Assembly: GCA_024400715.1 (NCBI GenBank)
Contig: JAKSMH010000005.1
Span: forward strand, 1-18,208
Direction of reading: 5' to 3'
From: Bacteroidales bacterium
Lineage (GTDB): Bacteria > Bacteroidota > Bacteroidia > Bacteroidales > WCHB1-69
Length of the DNA stretch: 18,208 nt
A model generated the notes under the pieces. That model searched no databases and was not told where the DNA came from. It saw only the letters and a program-made list of their open reading frames with translations. A program made the translations under genes and the position numbers. Shown piece by piece: positions 1-8,977 of the stretch; position 1 is the stretch's first letter, and every line of letters begins with the position of its first letter.

Positions 1-36
1 GACGGTTAAATAATTTGGTTTTTACAATAACTTCTT

Positions 37-3000
37 ATGAATAAATTACTTAATGCACGACTTTTTGTCGAGAAAAAAGCGGGTTTTCAGGTAGAAGCCC
101 AAGATTTGCTGGACGACCTCAACCATAGTCTTGAACTTCATATTCAGAATTTACGTCTTATCAATGTTTATGATGTGTTCAACATTGATGAAAACTTGCT
201 TGAAAAGTCTCAAAAATCCATCTTTTCTGAACCCGTTACCGATGAGGTTTACACTCAACTCAATTTAGAAGGAAAAAACTATTTCGCTATCGAATTTCTT
301 CCCGGGCAATTTGACCAACGTGCCGATAGCGCTATGCAATGCTTGTCATTGATAGATCCTAAAACCACTGCCACTATTAGAAGTGGCAAAGTTATTATTT
401 TGGACGGTCAATTATCCCAACAGGATTTAAGTAGAATTAAAAAGCATTGTATCAATGAAGTAGAAGCAAGGGAAAAGGATATGTCCATCTTAAGCTCTTC
501 AGAAAACGTCACAGTCAGTGATGTCGTGGTTTTTGATACGTTCAACAATATGAATCACGAACAAATTGACGCATTCAGAAAAGAATTGTCTTTGGCGATG
601 TCGTTGGAGGATATTCTTTGTATTCAAGATTATTTTAAGAATGAAGAAAAGAGAAATCCGACGGAAACGGAAATCAAGATGTTGGACACCTATTGGAGTG
701 ACCACTGCCGCCACACCACCTTTGAAACCCAGTTGGAAAACATCACGTTTACACCAAGTACATTTTCGGCTCAACTTCAAGAGGCCTTTGAGCAATACCA
801 AGCTATCCGGCAAAATGTACACGGAGGCAAGAAACCTCTCACTTTAATGGATATGGCCACCATTTGCGGCAAAAATGAACGAAAACTTGGTAATTTGGAC
901 GATATGGAAGTATCTGAAGAAAACAATGCCTGTAGCGTTTTTGTTGATGTTGACGTGGATGACAAAATAGAAAAATGGTTGTTGATGTTTAAGAATGAAA
1001 CGCACAACCATCCAACGGAAATTGAACCTTTTGGTGGGGCAGCCACCTGTGTTGGGGGGGCCATTCGCGATCCGTTAAGCGGAAGAAGTTATGTGTATCA
1101 AGCTATGCGCGTGACGGGGGCCGGCAATATCAACGAACCCATCAATCAAACGTTGGAAGGGAAATTGCCTCAACGCGTCATTTCCAAGAGTGCGGCGGCG
1201 GGATATTCTTCCTACGGAAACCAGATTGGCTTGGCAACCACCCACGTCCGTGAAATCTATCACGACGGGTACAAGGCCAAACGATTGGAAATCGGAGCCG
1301 TAGTGGGAGCTGTTCCAGCCGAATACGTACGCCGCGAACAACCACAGGCGGGAGATATCGTGATTATGTTCGGTGGAAGAACCGGGCGCGACGGTATCGG
1401 GGGAGCAACGGGCTCTTCTAAAGAACACACTGAAACTTCTTTGGAACTCTGCGCCGCCGAAGTGCAGAAAGGCAATGCCCCTGAAGAACGCAAAATCCAA
1501 CATCTTTTCAGAAATCCAGAAGTAACAAAACTGATTAAAAAATCCAACGATTTTGGCGCCGGCGGCGTCAGTGTGGCCATCGGAGAACTGGCAGATGGAT
1601 TGATGATTGACTTGGATGCCGTGAAAACCAAGTACAAAGGACTCAACGGCACCGAAATCGCCATCAGCGAATCACAAGAACGTATGAGTGTGGTGGTGGA
1701 TCCCAAAGATGTGGACGCCTTTTTCGAGTTCTGTCGCAAAGAAAACATTGAAGCGACCATCATTGCGAAAGTAACTGATAACAATAGACTTACCATACGC
1801 TGGAAAGGGAAAAACATTGTTGACTTGTCCCGTGACTTTATCAATACCAACGGCTATCGACAAAAAACCAATGTGGTTGTAGGCAAAATAGAGGACATGT
1901 TCCCTATGAGAATTCCTGAAGCCGTTGAAAATCAAGCGATTTCGACAGAAAGTGTTTGCAAACATCTTTCATCTCCCAACGTGGCCTCGCAAAAGGGACT
2001 TATTGAAATGTTTGATGCCACCATCGGCGCTTCAACGGTATTGATGCCTTTTGGCGGTAAACATCAATTGACCGAAACGCAAGCCGGGGTACAGAAATTG
2101 CCTGTTCTACACGGAAAAACCAACACTGCCAGCATCTTGGCGTTTGGCTATAATCCTTATATCGCTTCCTTCTCTCCATTCCACGGCGCAATGTATGCCG
2201 TATTGGAATCAATGGCCAAAATCGTGGCCGTCGGCGGTGATTACAAAAAGATTAGATTTACCTTCCAAGAATATTTTGAAAAATTGGGCAAAGACTCCAC
2301 CAAATGGGGAAAACCATTTGCCGCCTTATTAGGTTCCATCTATATGCAAAATGCTTTCCACCTGCCATCCATTGGCGGAAAGGACTCTATGAGCGGTACA
2401 TTTAAAAACCTGAATGTTCCTCCCACCTTAGTTTCCTTTGGCATCGTTACGGAAAATGCCCATAAAGTCATTTCTCCTGAATTTAAGCAAAAAGGAAATC
2501 ATATCTATTTGATTAATAATGTTATAGATGATAATCATAGACCGACAATCGAACGTGTGAAAAAGATTTTCGACTATGTTCATCAACAAATTCACAATGG
2601 AAAGATTATTTCTTGCTTCACCTTACAATTTGGCGGAATCATTGAAGCACTCTGTAAAATGAGCTTCGGAAATGATTTGGGATTCAATATCAATACCAAA
2701 CAGCCACTATTTGATTATGGTTATGGCAGTTTTGTGGTGGAAACCACTGAAAAATTGGATTTCGAATATGCTATAGAATTGGGGCAGGTGGACGATAAAT
2801 TCATCGTGAATGGAATAGAAATCGACAAAACCCAATGTTTGGCCGCCTGGAGAGGCACTTATAACAACATCTATCCGGAAGTTAAAATCAACAGCGAAAC
2901 GATGCAAGAAGTCGCAAAAACGGCCTTTAAAGCCCATCGTGAGCTGCATCCACAGAAAACGGATATGGTAAAAGTCGTTTTGCCCGTTTTTCCTGGTACA

Positions 3001-3762
3001 AATTGCGATTATGACACGGCCAAGGCATTTAAGGAAACTGGGGCCGAACCCGAGATTTTTGTCTTCCGTAACTTGAATGAAAAAGAAATCAACAGCTCTA
3101 TTGACGAACTGGCCCATTTGATTGACAATGCCCATATTTTGGCCTTGAGCGGTGGTTTTAGTTCCGGTGACGAACCCGACGGCAGCGGTAAATTTATCGC
3201 CAATGTTTTGAACAATGCCAAAATCAAGACGGCCATTGAAAAACTCCTTGAACGCGATGGTTTGATTTTAGGTATTTGCAATGGTTTCCAGGCCTTGGTT
3301 AAATCAGGTTTGTTACCATTTGGCAAAATTGGACAGGTCTCTGCCGAGTCTCCCACCCTTTATCGTAATGACATCAACCGGCATGTTTCACACATTACCA
3401 AAACCGTGATTGCTTCCAATAATTCACCTTGGTTAAGTTCATTTAAACCTGGTGAAATTCATCGTGTGGCCATTAGTCACGGGGAAGGTAAATTTGTGGT
3501 TTCTGAAAAGATGGCGCAAGAATTGTTCGCCAACGGTCAAGTCGCGTTCCAATATTGCGATTTCGAAGGAAATCCAAGTATGAACAAATACGATAATCCC
3601 AATGGTTCAAGTTATGCCATTGAAGGTATTGTTTCGGATTGCGGACGTATTTTGGGGAAAATGGGCCACAGCGAACGAAAGGGAGAAAACCTTTACAAAA
3701 ACATCCCGGGCAACAAGTGTCAGGATATTTTCACCAATGCGGTCCAATATTTCAAGAAATAA
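37..3762 (+). CDS. purL: Phosphoribosylformylglycinamidine synthase, single-chain form
   Basis: Catalyses the ATP- and glutamine-dependent conversion of FGAR to FGAM in de novo purine synthesis, in the cytoplasm. At 1241 aa it is the long form, with synthetase and glutaminase fused, close to the usual ~1290 aa. Visible in order: N-terminal PurS-like region; linker motif TYWSDHCRHTTF from residue 218; first synthetase half with NETHNHPTEIEPFGG from 320; second half with PSIGGKDSMSG; and a class I glutaminase domain from about 977 (PVFPGTNCDYD). The nucleophile is Cys1081 in GICNGFQ, and the His/Glu pair is His1211/Glu1213 in MGHSER. All key residues are present, so the enzyme should be active. 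The first ATG gives the full N-terminus. Only 36 bases lie upstream in the window, and no TAnnTTTG promoter or purine-rich ribosome site is visible there. Confidence 0.98.
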   Translation: MNKLLNARLFVEKKAGFQVEAQDLLDDLNHSLELHIQNLRLINVYDVFNIDENLLEKSQKSIFSEPVTDEVYTQLNLEGKNYFAIEFLPGQFDQRADSAMQCLSLIDPKTTATIRSGKVIILDGQLSQQDLSRIKKHCINEVEAREKDMSILSSSENVTVSDVVVFDTFNNMNHEQIDAFRKELSLAMSLEDILCIQDYFKNEEKRNPTETEIKMLDTYWSDHCRHTTFETQLENITFTPSTFSAQLQEAFEQYQAIRQNVHGGKKPLTLMDMATICGKNERKLGNLDDMEVSEENNACSVFVDVDVDDKIEKWLLMFKNETHNHPTEIEPFGGAATCVGGAIRDPLSGRSYVYQAMRVTGAGNINEPINQTLEGKLPQRVISKSAAAGYSSYGNQIGLATTHVREIYHDGYKAKRLEIGAVVGAVPAEYVRREQPQAGDIVIMFGGRTGRDGIGGATGSSKEHTETSLELCAAEVQKGNAPEERKIQHLFRNPEVTKLIKKSNDFGAGGVSVAIGELADGLMIDLDAVKTKYKGLNGTEIAISESQERMSVVVDPKDVDAFFEFCRKENIEATIIAKVTDNNRLTIRWKGKNIVDLSRDFINTNGYRQKTNVVVGKIEDMFPMRIPEAVENQAISTESVCKHLSSPNVASQKGLIEMFDATIGASTVLMPFGGKHQLTETQAGVQKLPVLHGKTNTASILAFGYNPYIASFSPFHGAMYAVLESMAKIVAVGGDYKKIRFTFQEYFEKLGKDSTKWGKPFAALLGSIYMQNAFHLPSIGGKDSMSGTFKNLNVPPTLVSFGIVTENAHKVISPEFKQKGNHIYLINNVIDDNHRPTIERVKKIFDYVHQQIHNGKIISCFTLQFGGIIEALCKMSFGNDLGFNINTKQPLFDYGYGSFVVETTEKLDFEYAIELGQVDDKFIVNGIEIDKTQCLAAWRGTYNNIYPEVKINSETMQEVAKTAFKAHRELHPQKTDMVKVVLPVFPGTNCDYDTAKAFKETGAEPEIFVFRNLNEKEINSSIDELAHLIDNAHILALSGGFSSGDEPDGSGKFIANVLNNAKIKTAIEKLLERDGLILGICNGFQALVKSGLLPFGKIGQVSAESPTLYRNDINRHVSHITKTVIASNNSPWLSSFKPGEIHRVAISHGEGKFVVSEKMAQELFANGQVAFQYCDFEGNPSMNKYDNPNGSSYAIEGIVSDCGRILGKMGHSERKGENLYKNIPGNKCQDIFTNAVQYFKK

Positions 3763-3788
3763 TTCTGAAATTCAACCTTATCACTACA

Positions 3789-3826
3789 AAAAAGCTGATT
3801 CATAACATATTATGAATCAGCTTTTT
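3789..3826. terminator. Bidirectional intrinsic terminator between purL and the serine hydrolase gene
   Basis: A perfect 17-bp stem (3789-3805 with 3810-3826) closes a 4-nt loop. It begins with five A and ends with five T, so each strand reads as a stem followed by a U-run. It lies 26 bases after the purL stop and 17 bases after the stop of the converging hydrolase gene, so it can end both transcripts. Confidence 0.9.
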
Positions 3827-3843
3827 AATTCATCAAAAATCAT

Positions 3844-5052
3844 TTATACTCCATCTACAATGGTCAAGATCACGGAGGATTTGCCTACGTGGGCACGATT
3901 CCGGTAATTGCTTAAACAAATGAACAATAAATTATCAGAAGGACGATACATCATAATATGATTAAAACCGTGCCACAAGCCCCCGTGATAAACCAACCTG
4001 CCGTGACACGGATCATCTTCTATATGCAGTCCATAACCATATAATTCTGACGGTCTTGCCCCATTATGCAATTTGTTTTGTGGAGACATCGCTTTAACAA
4101 CCCATTCTTTGGGTATGACGGAATATTCATTGAAATAGGCGATTTTCCATTTCATCAACGCTTCGGGATAAGAATACAAACCTTTATCTCCCAATGTTCC
4201 ATCTAAGGGTTCAAAAGCCACTTCTTCGCCAGAATTTAGATGTCCGCGAGGAAAGAAAATGCCTTTTTTCGAAGCTTTCTCGGTATAATAGAACGTATTT
4301 TTCATCCCAATGGGCATAAAAATACTATCTGCCATATATTTTTCAAATTTAATGCCCGAAACCTTTTCCACGATATTCGCCAATAACAAGTAATTGGTAT
4401 TGGTATATTTGTAGTTGGCACCTGGCTTAAATAAGATTTTGGCCTTCGTGAAAAAAAACTTTTCAATAGCATAACTATTTGATACACAATCAGTATCAAT
4501 CCAATATTCATCTGGAAATTTAAAATATTCCGGCAAGCCGGAAGTATGGCTTAACAGGTGATGAATGGTAATTCCATGATATGGACTTTCAGGATAAAAT
4601 TTAGTCAAGTAATCTGTCAGCTGCAATTTACCTTGCGAAACCAACTTCAAAATCGCGGCGGCGGTAAATTGTTTTGACAAAGAAGCCAATTCGTAGGGAG
4701 TAGTATGTAGCAACTTATTTTCCGACTTATCGCGAGCCCGGTTCAACTGATCCAAGGTCATTCCCGTCAAATCTTTACCTTTTTTGTACAGACGGGCATA
4801 ACCATAGGTTCTACGTACGACAACTTTATCGTTCAAAGCAATCAATATAGAACCGTTCAAATGCATATTGTCGGCCATTTCTTGCAATGCTTTAATTTTA
4901 AGGCCTGGATTTGCCTTGTTAAAAATGGCGTTTATTTCGGTCGTGGAGAGGTTTTTGAGTTCTTTCCCGACAGGATGTTCAACCCGTATCGTTTGAGCTC
5001 CAACCGGCACAAAAACGGCCAAAAACAGCAAGAATATGAATAAGCGACGCAT
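3844..5052 (-). CDS. Secreted serine hydrolase of the class C beta-lactamase/DD-peptidase family
   Basis: A 402-aa protein with an N-terminal signal peptide (hydrophobic stretch 4-19, probable cleavage near GAQ). It should be exported to the periplasm, or be lipid-free at the surface. The beta-lactamase-fold catalytic set is visible: SxxK at Ser124-Lys127 (ASLSKQFTA), YxN at Tyr216-Asn218 (YKYTN), and an HGG triad equivalent to KTG at 356-358. The loop ITIHHLLSHTSGLPEY, typical of PF00144 esterases and peptidases, lies at 161-176. Substrate cannot be deduced: family members include peptidoglycan DD-peptidases, D-amino-acid peptidases and esterases. Its ATG follows the metK stop by one base (TAA-T-ATG), so it is almost certainly co-transcribed and probably translationally coupled with metK. 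It would then share the SAM-II leader. There is no reason to call it a resistance gene. Confidence 0.9.
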   Translation of the reverse strand: MRRLFIFLLFLAVFVPVGAQTIRVEHPVGKELKNLSTTEINAIFNKANPGLKIKALQEMADNMHLNGSILIALNDKVVVRRTYGYARLYKKGKDLTGMTLDQLNRARDKSENKLLHTTPYELASLSKQFTAAAILKLVSQGKLQLTDYLTKFYPESPYHGITIHHLLSHTSGLPEYFKFPDEYWIDTDCVSNSYAIEKFFFTKAKILFKPGANYKYTNTNYLLLANIVEKVSGIKFEKYMADSIFMPIGMKNTFYYTEKASKKGIFFPRGHLNSGEEVAFEPLDGTLGDKGLYSYPEALMKWKIAYFNEYSVIPKEWVVKAMSPQNKLHNGARPSELYGYGLHIEDDPCHGRLVYHGGLWHGFNHIMMYRPSDNLLFICLSNYRNRAHVGKSSVILTIVDGV

Positions 5053-5053
5053 A

Positions 5054-6340
5054 TTACAAATTAAATTCTTTTTTCAACATTTCTACATAATCCAATTGTT
5101 CCCAGCCGAAGAAACGAACTTTTTTGAAAGTTTTATTCTCGCCAGCTACTTTTTTAGAGAAAGTGGTATTATCCTTATAGAAAACTTCCACCTCGGCTTC
5201 GTAGGTATCACGACCAAAATGTCCGTAAGAGGCCGTTGGCTTGAAAATAGGATTTTTCAACTGAAATCTTTCGACAATGTCGTATGGGCGCAAAGGAAAA
5301 ATTTGGGCGATTTTTTGCGCTATTTCGCCATCTTTCATTTTAACTTTAGCTGTACCATAGGTATTAACATTAACACTTACGGGTTCGGCCTGACCAATAG
5401 CATAAGAGATTTGGACCAAAACCTTATCACACAATCTCGCCGCCACCATATTTTTTGCGATATGGCGTGCCGCATACGCAGCTGAGCGATCAACCTTTGA
5501 AGAATCCTTACCCGAAAAGGCACCGCCGCCGTGAGCTCCGTGTCCGCCATAGGTATCAACAATAATCTTTCTCCCTGTCAATCCTGTATCGCCGTGGGGT
5601 CCGCCGATGACAAACTTACCCGTTGGATTTACCAAAAGTTTATAATCATTTTTAAAGAGGGTTTTGACTTTTTTAGGACAGGTTTTGATTACCCTTGGAA
5701 GCAAGATTTTAATAATATCCTGCTTGATGATTTCCTGCATTTTCTTCTCATCTTTGTCAAAATCATCGTGTTGGGTTGAAATAACAATCGTGTCAATGCG
5801 CAGCGGCTTTCCATTGTCGGCATATTCCAAGGTAACCTGCGATTTGGCATCCGGACGGAGATACTTCATCTTTTTGCCTTCTTTACGAATATCGGCCAAT
5901 TCCTGTAAAATTCTATGCGCCAACTCAATGGTAATAGGCATATAATTTTCCATTTCATTACAGGCATAGCCAAACATCATTCCTTGGTCACCGGCTCCCT
6001 GATTTTCTTTTTCCTCACGTTCTACACCCTGGTTAATGTCACCAGATTGCCCGTGAATGGCAGAAATAACCGCACACGATTTAGCATCAAATTGGTAATC
6101 ACTTTTGTTATAACCAATTTTTTCGATTACATCTCTGGCCACGTCATCAATGGGAACGTAAGCGTTTGTTTTTACTTCACCTGCGCAAACTACTAAACCC
6201 GTAGTTACTAATGTTTCGCAAGCCACTTTTGATTCAGGGTCCTGAGCAAGGAATGAATCCAACAAAGCGTCTGAAATTTGATCACTCACCTTATCGGGGT
6301 GTCCTTCAGATACTGATTCAGATGTGAATAGATAGCTCAT
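5054..6340 (-). CDS. metK: S-adenosylmethionine synthetase
   Basis: Makes SAM from methionine and ATP in the cytoplasm. Signature motifs are intact: GHPDK at 13-17, [11 protein letters not shown] around 96-106, the adenine-binding [12 protein letters not shown] at 115-126, [13 protein letters not shown] at 246-258 and the glycine-rich GGGAFSGKD at 271-279. At 428 aa it is longer than the ~384-aa E. coli enzyme, with extra sequence in the middle (charged segment around 190-230) and at the C-terminus. I recall this long form as usual in Bacteroidota. The start is fixed by the N-terminal [17 protein letters not shown]. Expression appears to be controlled by a SAM-II riboswitch in its leader. A serine hydrolase gene follows with a one-base gap. 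Confidence 0.98.
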   Translation of the reverse strand: MSYLFTSESVSEGHPDKVSDQISDALLDSFLAQDPESKVACETLVTTGLVVCAGEVKTNAYVPIDDVARDVIEKIGYNKSDYQFDAKSCAVISAIHGQSGDINQGVEREEKENQGAGDQGMMFGYACNEMENYMPITIELAHRILQELADIRKEGKKMKYLRPDAKSQVTLEYADNGKPLRIDTIVISTQHDDFDKDEKKMQEIIKQDIIKILLPRVIKTCPKKVKTLFKNDYKLLVNPTGKFVIGGPHGDTGLTGRKIIVDTYGGHGAHGGGAFSGKDSSKVDRSAAYAARHIAKNMVAARLCDKVLVQISYAIGQAEPVSVNVNTYGTAKVKMKDGEIAQKIAQIFPLRPYDIVERFQLKNPIFKPTASYGHFGRDTYEAEVEVFYKDNTTFSKKVAGENKTFKKVRFFGWEQLDYVEMLKKEFNL

Positions 6341-6377
6341 AATACAATTTGGTTTATGGGTTAAAATTATGTGAACG

Positions 6378-6444
6378 AAAAAAAGTGGAGATTTGATGTT
6401 TTAGCATTTTTTCTCGTGGTTGCAATCATGATAAATCTATCCAC
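6378..6444 (-). promoter_or_regulatory. Alternative stem with U-tract in the metK leader
   Basis: Reading the minus strand, GTGGA (6444-6440) and GATTT (6437-6433) can pair with AAATC (6394-6390) and TCCAC (6389-6385). This gives ten base pairs with a 2-nt bulge. Seven T follow directly (6384-6378), so the structure resembles an intrinsic terminator with a large 38-nt loop. Its 5' arm is the same GTGG that forms stem P1 of the SAM-II aptamer, so the two folds exclude each other. This could be the expression platform, but the simple polarity (SAM binding would prevent termination) is opposite to expectation for metK. Its function is therefore uncertain. Confidence 0.45.
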
Positions 6445-6445
6445 A
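6396..6445 (-). promoter_or_regulatory. SAM-II riboswitch aptamer upstream of metK
   Basis: The minus strand carries the SAM-II (metA-motif) layout in about 50 nt. P1 is GTGG (6444-6441) with CCAC (6419-6416), extendable by a U-G pair. The conserved loop GATTT is at 6437-6433 and ATTGCA at 6426-6421. The 3' pseudoknot strand TGCTAAAA is at 6406-6399. Pseudoknot pairs are ATG (6429-6427) with CAT (6398-6396) and GCA (6423-6421) with TGC (6406-6404), with ATT and TAAAA between them as in the SAM-binding triplex. SAM-II is an H-type pseudoknot that binds SAM and lowers expression of methionine/SAM genes, known mainly from Alphaproteobacteria. Placement just after the promoter and before the SAM synthetase gene supports the call. 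I compared by eye with remembered consensus sequences, not with a covariance model. Confidence 0.88.
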
Positions 6446-6456
6446 TTTTTTCAATG

Positions 6457-6464
6457 CAAAAGTA
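6457..6464 (-). promoter_or_regulatory. metK promoter, -7 element
   Basis: The minus strand reads TACTTTTG, a match to the Bacteroidota -7 consensus TAnnTTTG. Transcription should start near 6450-6453, about 5 nt before the SAM-II aptamer and about 110 nt before the metK start codon. A T9 run lies just upstream, and no TTG is visible at the -33 position. Confidence 0.7.
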
Positions 6465-6654
6465 CAAAAAAAAATTGAAAAATCGCCGGGAAAACTAAGA
6501 CATAAAAAAATATTAAAAAAATTGTTGATTTTCAATAGGTTACGGAAAACATTGGATTTAAGACACAATAACATAAAATAAAATTCACAGCTCATTTTTT
6601 TAAAAAAAGCCCCTTAAATCTAATATTTGTTACAAACTATTGATTATCTATTGT
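6465..6654. other. AT-rich spacer between mnmG and the metK promoter
   Basis: This 190-base stretch is part of the 314-base gap between mnmG and metK. It has no credible ORF or promoter. Just after mnmG the minus strand reads GGGGC followed by T7, A7 and then TGAGC, which can be drawn as a weak loopless hairpin. I do not consider it a reliable terminator, so some read-through from mnmG into metK is possible. Confidence 0.5.
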
Positions 6655-8535
6655 TTACCGTAGGGTAATCATTAAAGCTGCAACATCGGAGGGACTTACT
6701 CCGCTTATTCTTGATGCCTGACCTAAGTTTTCTGGTTTCACACGAGAAAGTTTTTCGCGAGCTTCCAAGGACAAAGAAGGGAAGTTTTTATAGTCAAAAT
6801 CTGGAGAAATTTTGATATTATCCAAATTGGATAATTTATCTGCCATCTCTTTTTCCTTTTCAATATAGTTGGCATATTTAATTAAGATTTCCGTATTTTC
6901 CTGTTCCGTAATAGAAATATTATTTTCGGCAATAAATTCATGGATATTGGAACAACAATTTTTTAATTTTGATAATTCAACTTGCGGGCGTAACAAAAGG
7001 TGAGCATATTTCGTTCTTTGATCGATGATTGAGGTTTCTATGGAAGATAGATAGTCATTTACTTCCACAGGTTTTGCATGATGAACGGACAAATATTCGG
7101 CAAAAGAAGCTTGTCGCTCGTATTTTTGACACATCGTTTTGTATCGTGAATCATCAATTAATCCTATTTGATGTCCAACAGGAGTCAAGCGTTCATCAGC
7201 ATTATCTTGACGAAGCAAGATTCTATATTCAGCGCGCGAAGTAAACATACGATAAGGATCCTCTACTCCTTTTGTAACCAAATCATCAATAAGCACACCT
7301 ATGTATGCTTGCGAGCGAGACAATACAAGCGGCTCTTGGTCGTGTAACGAAAGATGTGCATTGATACCAGCGATTAAACCCTGACAAGCTGCTTCCTCAT
7401 AACCTGTAGTACCATTTACCTGACCAGCCAAATATAATCCGGATACTAATTTGGATTCCAAGGAAAATTTAAGTTGTGTGGGATCAAAATAGTCATATTC
7501 TATGGCATAACCAGGTCTGAACACTTTAGCATTTTCTAAACCTGGAATCAAATGCATGGCATCAATTTGCACTTTTTCAGGTAAAGAAGAAGAAAACCCG
7601 TTCAAATAATATTCATTGGTATAACGTCCTTCGGGTTCCAAAAAAAGTTGGTGTCTTTCACGTTCCGAAAACCGATTAATTTTATCTTCAATGGATGGAC
7701 AATATCTTGGTCCCACACCTTGTATTCTACCCTGGAACATAGGGGAAAACTCGAAACCCTTCCTTAATACATCGTGAACGTGTTGATTAGTATAGGTAAT
7801 CCAGCAACTCATTTGATTTTCTACTGTAGATGTATTGGTAAAGGAAAATTTGTCTGGATTTTCATCACCCTTTTGTTCTTCCATTTTGGAAAAATCCACG
7901 GTACGTTTATCAATTCTGACCGGTGTTCCTGTTTTGAGTTTTTTTACAGTGAAACCATAATCCTTTAATTTGTCAGAAAGAAACAGTGAATTGCTCTCCC
8001 CCATTCTTCCTCCCGCAAAATTCACCTCACCGATATGTATTCTGCCATTTAAGAAAGTACCATTGGTTAAGATTATTTTTCTTCCATAAATAATATTGCC
8101 CTGCTGCGTTTTTACACCTACAACTTGATTTTGTTCAAAGAGCACATCTACAACGGTATCTTGACGCAACTCCAAGTTAATTTGTTGGTCAAGGATTTGT
8201 TTCCAACATTGAGAAAAAAGATATTTATCGTTTTGCGTTCTTGGGCTCCACATGGCAGGTCCTTTAGAACGGTTAAGCATTCTAAATTGAATCGTAGATT
8301 GGTCGGCAACAATGCCGGAGAATCCACCAAGCGCATCAATTTCTTTTACAATTTGACCTTTGGCAATTCCACCCATAGCCGGGTTGCACGACATTTGGGC
8401 AACCAATCCAATATGCATTGTTATTAACAAAGTCCTGCTTCCAAGGCGACTGGCGGCAACCGCGGCCTCGCATCCCGCATGTCCCGCACCCACCACAATT
8501 ACATCAAAAATATCTTCGTTTTTCATGTGAAACAT
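6655..8535 (-). CDS. mnmG: tRNA uridine 5-carboxymethylaminomethyl modification enzyme, FAD subunit
   Basis: With MnmE, MnmG installs the cmnm5 group on U34 of tRNAs reading NNA/NNG codons, using FAD and methylene-THF. At 626 aa it has the normal length. Visible motifs: dinucleotide-binding [12 protein letters not shown] at 14-25; [14 protein letters not shown] near 50, with the family's conserved cysteine; [37 protein letters not shown] near 375; [14 protein letters not shown] near 425; and the C-terminal [14 protein letters not shown] used for MnmE and tRNA contact. Two ATGs are possible, at 8535 and 8526 (MFHMKN). The first lies inside a parS-like palindrome, and the second would still leave the whole Rossmann fold. 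The gene follows ybeY by 16 bases and is the last of a leftward gene run. mnmE is not in this window. Confidence 0.98.
   Translation of the reverse strand: MFHMKNEDIFDVIVVGAGHAGCEAAVAASRLGSRTLLITMHIGLVAQMSCNPAMGGIAKGQIVKEIDALGGFSGIVADQSTIQFRMLNRSKGPAMWSPRTQNDKYLFSQCWKQILDQQINLELRQDTVVDVLFEQNQVVGVKTQQGNIIYGRKIILTNGTFLNGRIHIGEVNFAGGRMGESNSLFLSDKLKDYGFTVKKLKTGTPVRIDKRTVDFSKMEEQKGDENPDKFSFTNTSTVENQMSCWITYTNQHVHDVLRKGFEFSPMFQGRIQGVGPRYCPSIEDKINRFSERERHQLFLEPEGRYTNEYYLNGFSSSLPEKVQIDAMHLIPGLENAKVFRPGYAIEYDYFDPTQLKFSLESKLVSGLYLAGQVNGTTGYEEAACQGLIAGINAHLSLHDQEPLVLSRSQAYIGVLIDDLVTKGVEDPYRMFTSRAEYRILLRQDNADERLTPVGHQIGLIDDSRYKTMCQKYERQASFAEYLSVHHAKPVEVNDYLSSIETSIIDQRTKYAHLLLRPQVELSKLKNCCSNIHEFIAENNISITEQENTEILIKYANYIEKEKEMADKLSNLDNIKISPDFDYKNFPSLSLEAREKLSRVKPENLGQASRISGVSPSDVAALMITLR
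8519..8534. promoter_or_regulatory. parS-like palindrome overlapping the mnmG start
   Basis: TTTTTCATGTGAAACA matches the ParB site consensus TGTTTCACGTGAAACA at 14 of 16 positions (differences at 2 and 8). It overlaps the mnmG start codon and its first few codons. Because it is partly coding and misses the central CG, it may be chance. A second 14/16 site lies at 10062-10077. Confidence 0.3.
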
Positions 8536-8551
8536 TGTTGTAATATTCTGA

Positions 8552-8977
8552 TTATTTGGAATTTAAATTTTTATAGTGTTGGATTGCCTCTGCTTCTTTT
8601 TGACGCATAAGCAGGGCTTCTTCTGGGGCTTTATCCTTATATCCGCATAAATGCAAAACCCCATGAACCACCACCCTTAGCATTTCATCAAAAAGCGGCA
8701 GATTCATATTAAGCGCATTTTCTCTGATTCTGTCCTCGCTTATATAAATTTCTCCCTGCACCAAATTTTCTTCCCCATAATCAAAAGTAATGATGTCCGT
8801 ATAAGTATCGTGATTTAAAAACTTAAGATTGACCTCAAGTAATTGTTCGTCATTGCAAAAAAAGTATTTGATATCACCGGGCTCAAATTCTTCCTGTCTG
8901 ATTATTTCTTTTAACCACTGCTTGAGTTTAAAATTAAGCTCAACTAACTCTCCCGGAAGATTGGTAAAACTAATCAT
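8552..8977 (-). CDS. ybeY: Endoribonuclease YbeY, rRNA maturation
   Basis: A 141-aa member of UPF0054/YbeY, a metal-dependent RNase acting in 16S rRNA 3'-end maturation and ribosome quality control. Recognised by [10 protein letters not shown] (60-69) and the metal-binding block [12 protein letters not shown] (105-116), followed by the EALLMRQKE helix. The canonical motif is H-x3-H-x5-H. Here His105 and His109 are present, but the third position is Asp115. From memory, other Bacteroidota YbeY proteins carry a similar Asp-Lys, so this is likely a lineage variant that still binds metal. The start codon shares one base with the stop of the upstream SGNH hydrolase gene (TAATG), indicating translational coupling. 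mnmG follows after 16 bases. Confidence 0.93.
   Translation of the reverse strand: MISFTNLPGELVELNFKLKQWLKEIIRQEEFEPGDIKYFFCNDEQLLEVNLKFLNHDTYTDIITFDYGEENLVQGEIYISEDRIRENALNMNLPLFDEMLRVVVHGVLHLCGYKDKAPEEALLMRQKEAEAIQHYKNLNSK

Noticed and set aside
3844..5052. Calling the serine hydrolase a beta-lactamase resistance gene
   Set aside because: The SxxK/YxN/HGG set is shared by many PF00144 peptidases and esterases; nothing specific points to antibiotic hydrolysis.
5036..5485. 149-codon plus-strand ORF opposite metK
   Set aside because: Lies over highly conserved MetK codons on the other strand, with no motif or promoter of its own.
6437..6445. CTATCCACA, 8/9 match to a DnaA box
   Set aside because: It lies inside the metK leader and is explained by the P1/L1 sequence of the SAM-II aptamer; a single isolated box.
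6585..6615. Possible terminator between mnmG and metK
   Set aside because: The T7/A7 pairing would form a loopless AT hairpin with a mispaired base; no convincing GC stem followed by a U-run.
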